This document shows, one piece after another, positions 28,822 through 35,832 of a stretch of DNA of 64,000 nucleotides. A program made the translations under genes and the position numbers. The stretch lies in assembly GCA_016223135.1 (NCBI GenBank), contig JACRPQ010000004.1:806001-870000 (forward strand), in the 5' to 3' direction. Source of the DNA: Chloroflexota bacterium. Lineage in GTDB: Bacteria > Chloroflexota > Anaerolineae > Anaerolineales > Villigracilaceae. The notes under the pieces were generated by a model. That model did no database searches, was not told the origin of the DNA, and worked only from the letters and a program-made list of their open reading frames with translations. Each line of letters opens with the position of its first letter. Position 1 is the first letter of the stretch.

Positions 28822-29544
28822 ATGGAAAAACTTCCTCTTTGGGCGCGCAAAGCCCTTGCCAACAGCGTGCATCTGTTCACCGCTACCGGCGCGGTGTGGG
28901 GCTTCCTCACCCTGCTCGCCATCTGGAACGGCAATATCAAACTTGCCCTGCTGTATATCATCATCGCCATGTTCGTGGACGGGTTCGATGGCATCCTGGC
29001 GCGTCAATTCGACGTGAAAACATACGCCCGCTGGATTGACGGCGGCTTGATGGATAACATCATTGACTATTTGAATTATGTGGTGGTCGCCTCGCTGCTG
29101 TTGGTGCGGGCGCCGAACCTGATGCCGCCGGGGCTGGAACTTGCGGCAGCGCTTTCCATTTTGCTGACTTCGGCGTTTCAGTTTTCGCAGGTGGAGGCGA
29201 AGACCGATGAGCAGTCGTACTTCTTCAAGGGCTTCCCTTCGGTGTGGAATTTCCTCGTCTTGTACATGCTGCTGCTGGGGTTGAATCCCTGGGTCAATTT
29301 TGCCGCGCTGGTGATTTGCAATATTCTGGTCTTCGTGCCGGTCAAATATCTTTACCCCACCCGCAACAACCGCTTGCGCCGTCTCACCCTCGCGCTGACC
29401 TACCTCTACGGCGCGCTGGGTGTGTGGGGCTTGCTGCAATATCCCGACGTGCCAGAGTGGGTTGCGCCGGCTTCGTTCGTCTATGTGGCGTACTACGCCG
29501 TGATGAGTTTCTTCCCCAAACTGGGCGCGCCAAAAACCGCGTAA
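28822..29544 (+). CDS. CDP-alcohol phosphatidyltransferase, phosphatidylcholine-synthase-like
   Basis: 240 aa integral membrane enzyme with about eight hydrophobic segments. The CDP-alcohol motif reads DGFDGILARQF then GGLMDNIIDYLNY, so the spacing between Asp clusters is longer than in PgsA/PssA and resembles Pcs. YFFKGFPSVWNFLVLY also matches the Pcs K-G-F-P-x-x-W-N pattern. Pcs joins choline to CDP-diacylglycerol; here the headgroup is inferred from that likeness only, and serine or another polyol is possible. Confidence 0.75.
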   Translation: MEKLPLWARKALANSVHLFTATGAVWGFLTLLAIWNGNIKLALLYIIIAMFVDGFDGILARQFDVKTYARWIDGGLMDNIIDYLNYVVVASLLLVRAPNLMPPGLELAAALSILLTSAFQFSQVEAKTDEQSYFFKGFPSVWNFLVLYMLLLGLNPWVNFAALVICNILVFVPVKYLYPTRNNRLRRLTLALTYLYGALGVWGLLQYPDVPEWVAPASFVYVAYYAVMSFFPKLGAPKTA

Positions 29545-29570
29545 CGCGACTTTCAAGCCGCAGCCCAAAG

Positions 29571-29586
29571 GCGACATAAATGTCGC
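29571..29586. repeat. Palindrome related to the double-hairpin repeats
   Basis: GCGACAT AA ATGTCGC, the same core as at 9760-9777 and 49630-49645, in the gap after the Pcs-like gene. Confidence 0.55.
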
Positions 29587-29638
29587 GCTATAGAATCTTC
29601 CTGGTCGGTGCAGTTTTTAAAGACCAATACTATAAGTC

Positions 29639-30073
29639 ATGCACATCGAAACAGTCACCCATTTGAACGGGGAAATCTTCGAAGCCGTTCAGCGGCTGGT
29701 TCCGCTGCTGGGGGCGCACAAACCGATTCCTTCCTGGGATGACCTGGACCTCCTGATCGACTCTGACGCCTCCATCCTGCTGGTAGCCCGTTACCCCGCC
29801 TCCGACTCTCCGATTGTGGGGATGCTGACCATCGCCCTTTACCGCGTCCCGACGGGCATCCGCTCCATCGTCGAGGATGTGGTGGTGGATACGGACTTCC
29901 GCAACAAGGGCGTTGCCAAAGCCCTGATGCGCTCTGCCATCGAGATTGCGCGGCTGGCGGGCGCCAATGGCGTTTCACTGACCTCCAATCCCCAGCGCGT
30001 GGCGGCAAACCGCTTGTATCTCTCATTGGGATTTCAAAAGCGCGAAACCAACGCGTATTTCCTCCCGCTATAA
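29639..30073 (+). CDS. GNAT-family N-acetyltransferase
   Basis: 144 aa. Acetyl-CoA-binding motif A is VEDVVVDTDFRNKGVAKALM (R/Q-x-x-G-x-A), followed by SNPQRVAANRLYLSLGFQKRE, the motif B helix. Substrate unknown. Stands alone between a palindrome and a terminator. Confidence 0.9.
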   Translation: MHIETVTHLNGEIFEAVQRLVPLLGAHKPIPSWDDLDLLIDSDASILLVARYPASDSPIVGMLTIALYRVPTGIRSIVEDVVVDTDFRNKGVAKALMRSAIEIARLAGANGVSLTSNPQRVAANRLYLSLGFQKRETNAYFLPL

Positions 30074-30109
30074 AAAATGCCGGCGGCAACCGAATGCCGC
30101 CGGCATTTT
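30074..30109. terminator. Bidirectional terminator
   Basis: Perfect 12-bp stem ATGCCGGCGGCA (30077-30088) / TGCCGCCGGCAT (30095-30106) flanked by AAAA and TTTT. Lies between converging genes. Confidence 0.9.
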
Positions 30110-30125
30110 GTTCATCCAAGGCGTT

Positions 30126-30884
30126 CTAATCGTTCTTGCCCTTTCCTTTCCCTTTTCCATTGCCGTTATTGCTTTTGTCGCTGCCCTGACCGTTATTGCC
30201 GGTGGGAGTGACCTCATCGCCTGTACCCTGCTGGTCCCGATTGGACATGATCGCGCCGAGGTTTGCCTTCTTCTCCTTCAGCGCTTTCTTGAACTGACCC
30301 CAGTTTTGCGGGACCGTGCCGTCCTCCAGCGTGAAGGCGCTGTAATCGCCGGTCTCTTTTGCCTGCAGAATTGCCAGGAAGACCTCCGAATCGCCCTCCA
30401 TCTGTGTCGTCATCCATAACGCCTGGGTGATGACGCCAAAGCCTGTCCCGTCTTCGTGCGCCGCCATGATGGTTTCGTAGTCCGTCACGTCCTTGAAGAA
30501 CAGGCTGAGCGCGTAGGCGACGGGATGTTTCCATCCCTGCTCTTCTTCATCATCCTCTGGTATGACCAGCGACGGGTCAATGCTGACCTCCATGCCGATG
30601 GCGCCTGCCAGCGCCTCTTCACTGCACGGCGTATCGGGCGCGAGGATGCCGAGCGTAACCGCCGTCTCCTGCGAGATACGCACGGTTTGGGTCGTTTCGT
30701 CGGCTAATTGGACGGTGAGGAGAACGGTGGTCACGCCAGCGTCATCTGTTTCGCAGGCTGCTTCGGTTACGGTTCCAGTAATGAATCCATCCTGTTGGGC
30801 GGGGGCGGCAAGCGCAGGTCCAGCCTGAGCCGCCAGCAGGGCGATGCCGAGGAATAGGGTGAAAAGCCATTTGATTTTGTTCAT
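30126..30884 (-). CDS. Secreted protein of unknown function, Lys/Gly/Asn-rich tail
   Basis: 252 aa. Signal peptide (residues 1-26, cleavage likely after ALA). A beta-rich domain with GFITGTVTEAACETDD follows, then a helical part (HPVAYALSLFF, VFLAILQAKETGDYSA), and a low-complexity tail of N, G, K and D. Start at 30884 because AAGGAG is 8 bases upstream. I do not recognise the family; similar exported proteins with a Gly/Lys/Asn tail occur in Anaerolineae, but this is an impression only. Confidence 0.75.
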   Translation of the reverse strand: MNKIKWLFTLFLGIALLAAQAGPALAAPAQQDGFITGTVTEAACETDDAGVTTVLLTVQLADETTQTVRISQETAVTLGILAPDTPCSEEALAGAIGMEVSIDPSLVIPEDDEEEQGWKHPVAYALSLFFKDVTDYETIMAAHEDGTGFGVITQALWMTTQMEGDSEVFLAILQAKETGDYSAFTLEDGTVPQNWGQFKKALKEKKANLGAIMSNRDQQGTGDEVTPTGNNGQGSDKSNNGNGKGKGKGKND

Positions 30885-31009
30885 GTCACACACTCCTTAT
30901 CTGTCACTTTCATATTCAATATCCGTTACAAGTATTCTACAAGACCTATCTGCCTGCCTCAACTCGGAGGGCGGCAAATCGCATGACAGATATGTAAGGA
31001 CGCCTATGA

Positions 31010-31678
31010 CTATTCTACTACCCGCGTGAAAGGCTTTTCAGGCGGCGTAACCTTTTCGTATTCCCCGCGATATTCGGGCGGCAGGAGTTCGGCAATGCGC
31101 AGCATCATCTCGTCGGCAATCTGCTGACGGACTTCGCGCGTCATCTTCACGCCGTCCAATTCCAGTTTGAACGGTTTGCCCACGCGGATGTGAAAGTCGG
31201 TGCGCTTGAGCCGCGCCAGATTTCGCAGGAAGTTTTCCCCGCCCCAATGCGCCACCGGCAAAATCGGCGCTCCTGAATGCACTGCCAGCATCACCGCGCC
31301 GGGATGAGCGCGTTTCAGCCGTCCCGTTTTGTTGCGCGTGCCTTCGGGCGCAATGCCGAAGATGTACCCGTCCTCCAGCGCTTTCATTGCCTGCCGCAGA
31401 GCGGAGGTATCCGCCTCGCCGCGCCGCACGGGAATCAGCCTCCACAGGTTGAACAGCCAGCGCAGGAAGGCGTTATCCCACGCTTCCATCTTTGCCCAGG
31501 CAGTGACAGGACGGGTCGCCAGTTGCCCAAAGAACACCGGCACTTCCAACTGTCCCGTGTGATTCGTAATCACAATGAGCGGTCCTTTTTGAGGGATGGC
31601 GTCCAGATTGGGCGCGTCTATGCGGCAGAGCAGTTCCGTCCCCAGTTTGATGATGATGCGCGTGAAATGATAGAGCAT
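31010..31678 (-). CDS. PlsC-like 1-acylglycerol-3-phosphate acyltransferase
   Basis: 222 aa. Acyltransferase motif I reads NHTGQLEV, i.e. HX4E in place of the usual HX4D; motif III FGIAPEGTRNKTG is standard. Would acylate lysophosphatidate or a related glycerolipid at the membrane. The Glu for Asp change at the catalytic site is unusual and might affect activity. It lies downstream of the two nucleotidyltransferase genes on the same strand. Confidence 0.85.
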   Translation of the reverse strand: MLYHFTRIIIKLGTELLCRIDAPNLDAIPQKGPLIVITNHTGQLEVPVFFGQLATRPVTAWAKMEAWDNAFLRWLFNLWRLIPVRRGEADTSALRQAMKALEDGYIFGIAPEGTRNKTGRLKRAHPGAVMLAVHSGAPILPVAHWGGENFLRNLARLKRTDFHIRVGKPFKLELDGVKMTREVRQQIADEMMLRIAELLPPEYRGEYEKVTPPEKPFTRVVE

Positions 31679-31717
31679 GAATAAACCCTGTTTCCCGAAA
31701 TTCAGCGGGCAAGTGTA

Positions 31718-32347
31718 TCACGATTTCGTTTGCCACCTGCGGTACTCCTCCAGGGTATCGAGATCGGCGAGGATGTTGGGGTCGTCCACGTTCACATAAT
31801 GGATGCCCGCCGCGTGCGCATTCAGGAAATCGCGCGGCGAGGCAGGCGGTTGTAGTCTCAAGAATTCATCCCATAGCGGATATGCAATCAGCCAGGGATG
31901 ACCTCTCCGCAGGCGATAACTTGGCACGACGAGATTTGCCTCCGTCTCCAAAAACGCTTCGCACACCCGCCGCACGCTTCCCGCCTGGACCTGAGGCTGG
32001 TCGCCCAACCCAATCAGCGCCGCCGCCCTCCCAACCTCCCCAAAATCCTTTGGATTTGGGGGAGGCGTGATGGAGCGGTGGAGGGCGCGCAGCCCGCACT
32101 GGATCGAAGACAACATCTCGCCCGTCTGGAACGCCTCGTTGAAGACCGTTCGCACGCCCAGTCCCGCGGCGAGTTCCTCCACTTGTTCCCTCGCTCCGCC
32201 CGTGACGACAAGAATATCCTCCACACCTGCCTGCTGGAAAATGGAGATGACATGCGTCAACACCGTGCCTTCCCCCCAAGGCAGCAGCATCTTGGGTTGA
32301 CCCATCCGCTTGGATTCGCCCGCCGCCAGAATGATGGCTGAAATCAT
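31718..32347 (-). CDS. MobA/MocA-like nucleotidyltransferase
   Basis: 209 aa. N-terminal NTP-binding loop ILAAGESKRMGQPKMLLPW and second site GLGDQPQV. MocA-type enzymes attach CMP to molybdopterin for xanthine dehydrogenase-type enzymes. About 22 residues just before GLGDQPQV are encoded by a nested palindrome (32023-32090), also present at the same place in the paralogue upstream. Its start overlaps the stop of that paralogue (ATGA), so they are coupled. Confidence 0.85.
   Translation of the reverse strand: MISAIILAAGESKRMGQPKMLLPWGEGTVLTHVISIFQQAGVEDILVVTGGAREQVEELAAGLGVRTVFNEAFQTGEMLSSIQCGLRALHRSITPPPNPKDFGEVGRAAALIGLGDQPQVQAGSVRRVCEAFLETEANLVVPSYRLRRGHPWLIAYPLWDEFLRLQPPASPRDFLNAHAAGIHYVNVDDPNILADLDTLEEYRRWQTKS
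32023..32090. repeat. Nested palindrome inside a nucleotidyltransferase gene
   Basis: Outer arms GCCCTCC (32025-32031) / GGAGGGC (32080-32086), inner arms CCTCCCCAAAATCC (32035-32048) / GGATTTGGGGGAGG (32052-32065, one mismatch). It is in frame with the coding sequence and adds a Pro/Gly-rich loop. Confidence 0.85.
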
Positions 32348-33723
32348 AGGTCTTCCATCGCAATCAAGCGCTCGTATTGTTCGGGCGTATCCACATCCAG
32401 CAGGAGGCGGTCATCATGCCAGGGCAGGTACTCCAGGCGGTGCTTTTGGAAGAGCGCCCGCCCGCCGGTATCGCCCTCGATGTGCATCAAGTCGGGAAAG
32501 GTGGCGCGATCGAACAGGACGGGGTTGCCGCGCCGGTCCATCACCAGCGGCACCACGATGGGATACAGCCCCTCGGCGTGTTTTTCCTTCAACGCCTGAA
32601 TGACTGTTGTCGTCACCTGCGGCTGGTCGGTGAGGAGGAAGACTGCACCGCCGACCCAGACCCCCTCCCAGCTTCCCCCAAATCCAAAGGATTTGGGGGA
32701 GGTGTCACGGAGTGACGGAGGGGGCATAAGGGCTTTTATCCCCTGCCGTATCGAACTTCCCTGTCCGCTCTGCCAGTCCTCGTTCCGCACGATGAGCACG
32801 TTCAAGTCATGCACTGCCGCCTCGACCTCACCTGCGTTTGCTCCCGTCACCACCACGACGGGAGAAAGCCCTGCCCGCAGCGCAGTTTGAGCAACTGCCC
32901 GCACAAAAGACTGACCTTTCCAGTCGAGCAGTTGTTTGGGTTTGCCGAAGCGTTTCGATTCGCCTGCCGCAAGGACAATGCCGGCAATCGGTTCGTGGAC
33001 GGCGTGGATTTGATCGTGGAGCAGGCTGGAGATGAGGACAGCCTGATAGGTCGGGAACAGGCTCGAGGTCAGGGTGTGAGCCGCCGATTGGAGTTCGGGC
33101 GTATCTGCCTGGTTGAGCAGGACGACGCGGCGGGCAGTCTTCTGGATGTTCTTTAGTCCGCTTTGAGGGTGAGTCAATACGTTGGCGATGGCTTCGAGTG
33201 AAATGGTCTCCCCCATATCCAAACCGCTCAACTGTGCAAATTTTTCCGCGCGGTGGACGTGTGTCTCGCTCAGCGGCTTGCCCAAGCCCGACAGCCCCGC
33301 CACATGGATGACCAGGTCGGCAAATTCGGGAATGGGCGGTTCATGCTCTGCCCACGCCTTGAGCGGTTTCTGACGCGAGCCATCGGCTTCGACGAGCAGG
33401 GGGATGGCGTGGGTTTGACAGTGTTGATGCAGACGGTGAAGCAGTTTTTCCGAGATGGGCTTGACGCGCTCGCCTTCGGGCTTGCCTGTGACGAGGAGGA
33501 CGCCTTGAAACCCCTCGATGTTTTCGATGGTGTCTTCGTCGGTGGCGATGTGACGGTCCGCAAGAGATGTTTGCCAAATTCCAAGATGGGTTGTGGCGGT
33601 GACGATGGCGGCTGGCAATTCCCGCGCCAGTTTGAACATTGCCGTTGTTTTGCCGCCCGCGCCGATGAAGACAGCACAGGCGGCGGGTTCCATCCGCAAA
33701 GCGCGCGCAAGCGTGAGGCTCAT
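32344..33723 (-). CDS. YqeC-MocA fusion: selenium-dependent hydroxylase maturation ATPase + molybdopterin nucleotidyltransferase
   Basis: 459 aa. Residues 1 to about 240 are YqeC-like: P-loop FIGAGGKTTAMFKLA, LLVEADGSRQKPLKA and HVHRAEKFAQLSG. From about 247 comes a second domain, IAGIVLAAGESKRFGKPKQL with TDQPQV, like MocA. Both are linked to maturation of molybdenum hydroxylases, YqeC with selenium-containing ones. No such hydroxylase lies in this window. A 22-residue in-frame insert from a palindrome precedes FLLTDQPQV. Confidence 0.85.
   Translation of the reverse strand: MSLTLARALRMEPAACAVFIGAGGKTTAMFKLARELPAAIVTATTHLGIWQTSLADRHIATDEDTIENIEGFQGVLLVTGKPEGERVKPISEKLLHRLHQHCQTHAIPLLVEADGSRQKPLKAWAEHEPPIPEFADLVIHVAGLSGLGKPLSETHVHRAEKFAQLSGLDMGETISLEAIANVLTHPQSGLKNIQKTARRVVLLNQADTPELQSAAHTLTSSLFPTYQAVLISSLLHDQIHAVHEPIAGIVLAAGESKRFGKPKQLLDWKGQSFVRAVAQTALRAGLSPVVVVTGANAGEVEAAVHDLNVLIVRNEDWQSGQGSSIRQGIKALMPPPSLRDTSPKSFGFGGSWEGVWVGGAVFLLTDQPQVTTTVIQALKEKHAEGLYPIVVPLVMDRRGNPVLFDRATFPDLMHIEGDTGGRALFQKHRLEYLPWHDDRLLLDVDTPEQYERLIAMEDL
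32661..32724. repeat. Nested palindrome inside the YqeC-MocA gene
   Basis: Outer arms CCCCCTCC (32661-32668) / GGAGGGGG (32717-32724), inner arms TCCCCCAAATCC (32674-32685) / GGATTTGGGGGA (32689-32700), perfect. Same orientation, length and position in the fold as the copy at 32023-32090. Confidence 0.88.
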
Positions 33724-33731
33724 GCGGGGAA

Positions 33732-34274
33732 TTATAGCCCGTTCAGCCAGGCTTCCGTCTCTTTGGGATGTTGAAAGTGGAGCAGTTGCAGATGGCTATG
33801 TTCGGGCAGAGAGAGCAAGAGGGGGATTTCGCGTTTCCTGCGCCAATAGGTTTTGAACAGCCAGTGAAACAGCGACTCCTCCGACCAGAGTTTGAAATGC
33901 ATCCACAGGCTTTCACGATTGGTGCCCCACAGCAGTTCTTGAGTCCACCAGCGCAGGAAGGTGCGGCGGGTGAGCTGCCAGAAGACTCTTGGAAAGGAAT
34001 AATCGAGCCAGATGACGGCTTGCGCGCGCGCCCAGACAATATCGCGGACGATGCGATAGTTGCCCGCCACAACCCACGCCGGAGCCTGAGTCGCCGTTTC
34101 GACGCGCTGACGGAACACCTCGAGCGGGGCTTCCGCCCAGTTTGGCTCCCAGTGAAGGGCGTCCAGTTCGATGAAGTCATAGCCCAGCTTGCCGGCGAGG
34201 CGCTTTGCCAGCGTGGATTTGCCGGAACTGGTCGTGCCGACGACGACGAAGCGTTTGTAGGGGAATTGCTCCAT
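33732..34274 (-). CDS. P-loop kinase-like protein (adenylate kinase/FlaR-type)
   Basis: 180 aa. Walker A VGTTSSGKSTLAKRLA, then LDALHWEPNW and a region rich in Trp/Arg (FWQLTRRTFLRWWTQ). The layout matches the small AAA/adenylate-kinase-like family once called FlaR topology modulators; the true substrate is unknown. Follows a ladder repeat at 34281-34361 on its 5' side. Confidence 0.8.
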   Translation of the reverse strand: MEQFPYKRFVVVGTTSSGKSTLAKRLAGKLGYDFIELDALHWEPNWAEAPLEVFRQRVETATQAPAWVVAGNYRIVRDIVWARAQAVIWLDYSFPRVFWQLTRRTFLRWWTQELLWGTNRESLWMHFKLWSEESLFHWLFKTYWRRKREIPLLLSLPEHSHLQLLHFQHPKETEAWLNGL

Positions 34275-34280
34275 GTTTTT

Positions 34281-34361
34281 AACACGAAGGACACGAAGAG
34301 CACAAAGGTTTTGACGGATAAGGGACGTAATTTCTTCGTGTACTTTGTGCCCGTTGTGGTG
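34281..34361. repeat. Ladder repeat with inverted halves
   Basis: Left half: AACACGAAGG, ACACGAAGAG, CACAAAGG (34281-34308). Right half: TCTTCGTG, TACTTTGTGCCC, GTTGTGGTG (34333-34361), the reverse-complement words. About 25 bases lie between. Fills the gap between the P-loop and PHP genes. Confidence 0.75.
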
Positions 34362-34367
34362 AAAAAA

Positions 34368-35447
34368 TCACCTCACGTAGATTGGGTTGCTGTAGATCCA
34401 GCCGCGTTTTTTGCCGAGATACCAGTGGTGGGCTTCTACGCGATAGATGCCTGGCTCAGCGGTATTGTAGGTGAGCGTTTGCTGGTTTCGCCAAACGCCG
34501 AGTGCGACGCCGTCTTTGAGCAGGGTGAGGTCTGCTTTGAAAGGGGCATAGGCGTGCAGGGTGACGCCGCCTTTGGCGGGGATTTCATCGCCCATGATGG
34601 CGGAGTGTTCGAGTCCTTTGGCGCGGAAGCGAAAGCCGCGCGTGGAGGCGGGGAGGTCGTAGCCGACGAAGCAGTGACCGGCGGCGAGGGCTTCGTAAAT
34701 CCTCTTCTTGTCGGCGGGTACATCGCCGGTCAGCGGTTCGGGGATGAAGACATGCGTGTTGACCGTGCGGAAGTGGAATTCGTAGGGAAAGATGACGCGG
34801 TGGAGCGGTCCCATGTGCATGTGCATGGCGTGCGCGTCGGAGCCGCCGATGGCAACGATGCGCCTGCCCTCGGCGAGCAATTCGTCCCATTTTTGCAGAG
34901 TCTCGCGGACGGGCGCATGACCGATAAACTGCGGGAAGAAAGCGTAGAACAAGCCGTGCAGTTTGGTGGGGACGAGGGTCTTGAGCTCGCTCAAGCCGTT
35001 CCACAGTTCGATGCCGGTGAAGCCCTGCACATCCCAGGCTTCCCAGGAGATGTCGGTCTCGTTGAAGGCGGGGGCTTCGGGGTCCCAGGGATGGGCGATG
35101 AAAGAGAGACCGCCTGCCTCGGCGACGGCGTGGATGAGCGTTTGCGGGTCGTCGGCGAGGGCGGAAAGGTCACGGTTGGCGTTGAAGACCAGCAGATGGT
35201 TTTTTTGCGGGAGGCGGTCCTGGTCGTGGATTTCCTGTCCAACGAGGAGCAGGACGCGGCGGGGTTTGACCGTCGGGGCGGAGGCGGAGCGATAATATCC
35301 CTCCACGCCTTGCACGAGGACGTTGTGGTCGGTCACGATGACGGCATCCAGTTCCGCTTTCATGGCGGCTTCGGCGATGTCTTTATGAGTTCCGCTTCCG
35401 TCGGAGTAGCGGGTGTGCATGTGCAGGTTGACGACGATTTCGTGCAT
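34368..35447 (-). CDS. PHP-domain metal-dependent phosphoesterase
   Basis: 359 aa. PHP motifs: NLHMHTRYSDGSGTHKD, VTDHNVLVQG, FIAHPWDPEA and IGGSDAHAMH supply the metal-binding His/Asp set. After about residue 265 there is a beta-rich C-terminal domain (GGVTLHAYAPFKADLTLLKD). No polymerase domain. Hydrolyses an unknown phosphoester. Divergent from secG. Confidence 0.88.
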   Translation of the reverse strand: MHEIVVNLHMHTRYSDGSGTHKDIAEAAMKAELDAVIVTDHNVLVQGVEGYYRSASAPTVKPRRVLLLVGQEIHDQDRLPQKNHLLVFNANRDLSALADDPQTLIHAVAEAGGLSFIAHPWDPEAPAFNETDISWEAWDVQGFTGIELWNGLSELKTLVPTKLHGLFYAFFPQFIGHAPVRETLQKWDELLAEGRRIVAIGGSDAHAMHMHMGPLHRVIFPYEFHFRTVNTHVFIPEPLTGDVPADKKRIYEALAAGHCFVGYDLPASTRGFRFRAKGLEHSAIMGDEIPAKGGVTLHAYAPFKADLTLLKDGVALGVWRNQQTLTYNTAEPGIYRVEAHHWYLGKKRGWIYSNPIYVR

Positions 35448-35458
35448 GAGTCCTCAAG

Positions 35459-35488
35459 TTGACGTTTCTTTCGCCCAGCGGGTATAAT
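35459..35488 (+). promoter_or_regulatory. Sigma-70-type promoter of secG
   Basis: -35 TTGACG (35459-35464), 18-bp spacer, -10 TATAAT (35483-35488). Confidence 0.75.
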
Positions 35489-35518
35489 TCCCCCGCTTAA
35501 AAGGAGGCATGTAATTCG

Positions 35519-35743
35519 ATGGAAACTTATTTGAATATCGCGCTGATTATAATCTCGGTACTGCTCATCGTCAGCGTGATAATGCAGAGCAAAGGCGCCG
35601 GTTTGGGCGGCTTGACGGGCGCTGAGTCGGGAACGGTCTTTACCGCCCGCCGCGGCGTGGAACGCACCCTCTTCCGGCTGACGATTGTCTTGAGCGTTGT
35701 GTTCTTTGCGCTGGTCCTTGTGCTTGTGTACCTTGCGCGTTAG
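35519..35743 (+). CDS. secG: Protein translocase subunit SecG
   Basis: 74 aa. Two membrane helices (about 5-22 and 52-72) separated by the conserved loop QSKGAGLGGLTGAESGTVF. SecG assists SecYEG-driven export. SD AAGGAGG lies 11 bases before the ATG; an intervening ATGTAA at 35509 would stop at once and is not the start. Confidence 0.95.
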   Translation: METYLNIALIIISVLLIVSVIMQSKGAGLGGLTGAESGTVFTARRGVERTLFRLTIVLSVVFFALVLVLVYLAR

Positions 35744-35762
35744 AGCAGCGTGAACTTGGCGG

Positions 35763-35825
35763 AAGGCTCTTTCGTTCCGCGGCGGCGTTGCGACGCTGCG
35801 CGGGGAGGGAACGAGCCTTTCTTTA
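35763..35825 (+). terminator. Hairpin between secG and the binding-protein gene
   Basis: AAGGCTC-TTT-CGTTCC (35763-35777) pairs with GGAACGAGCCTT (35808-35819) with a 3-nt bulge; CTTTCTTTATTT follows. Likely terminator, just before the next start codon at 35833. Confidence 0.6.
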
Positions 35826-35832
35826 TTTCATT

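Noticed and set aside
33768-35462. Long plus-strand open frame opposite the P-loop and PHP genes
   Set aside because: It runs across two genuine minus-strand genes and the ladder between them; its composition is that of a shadow frame.
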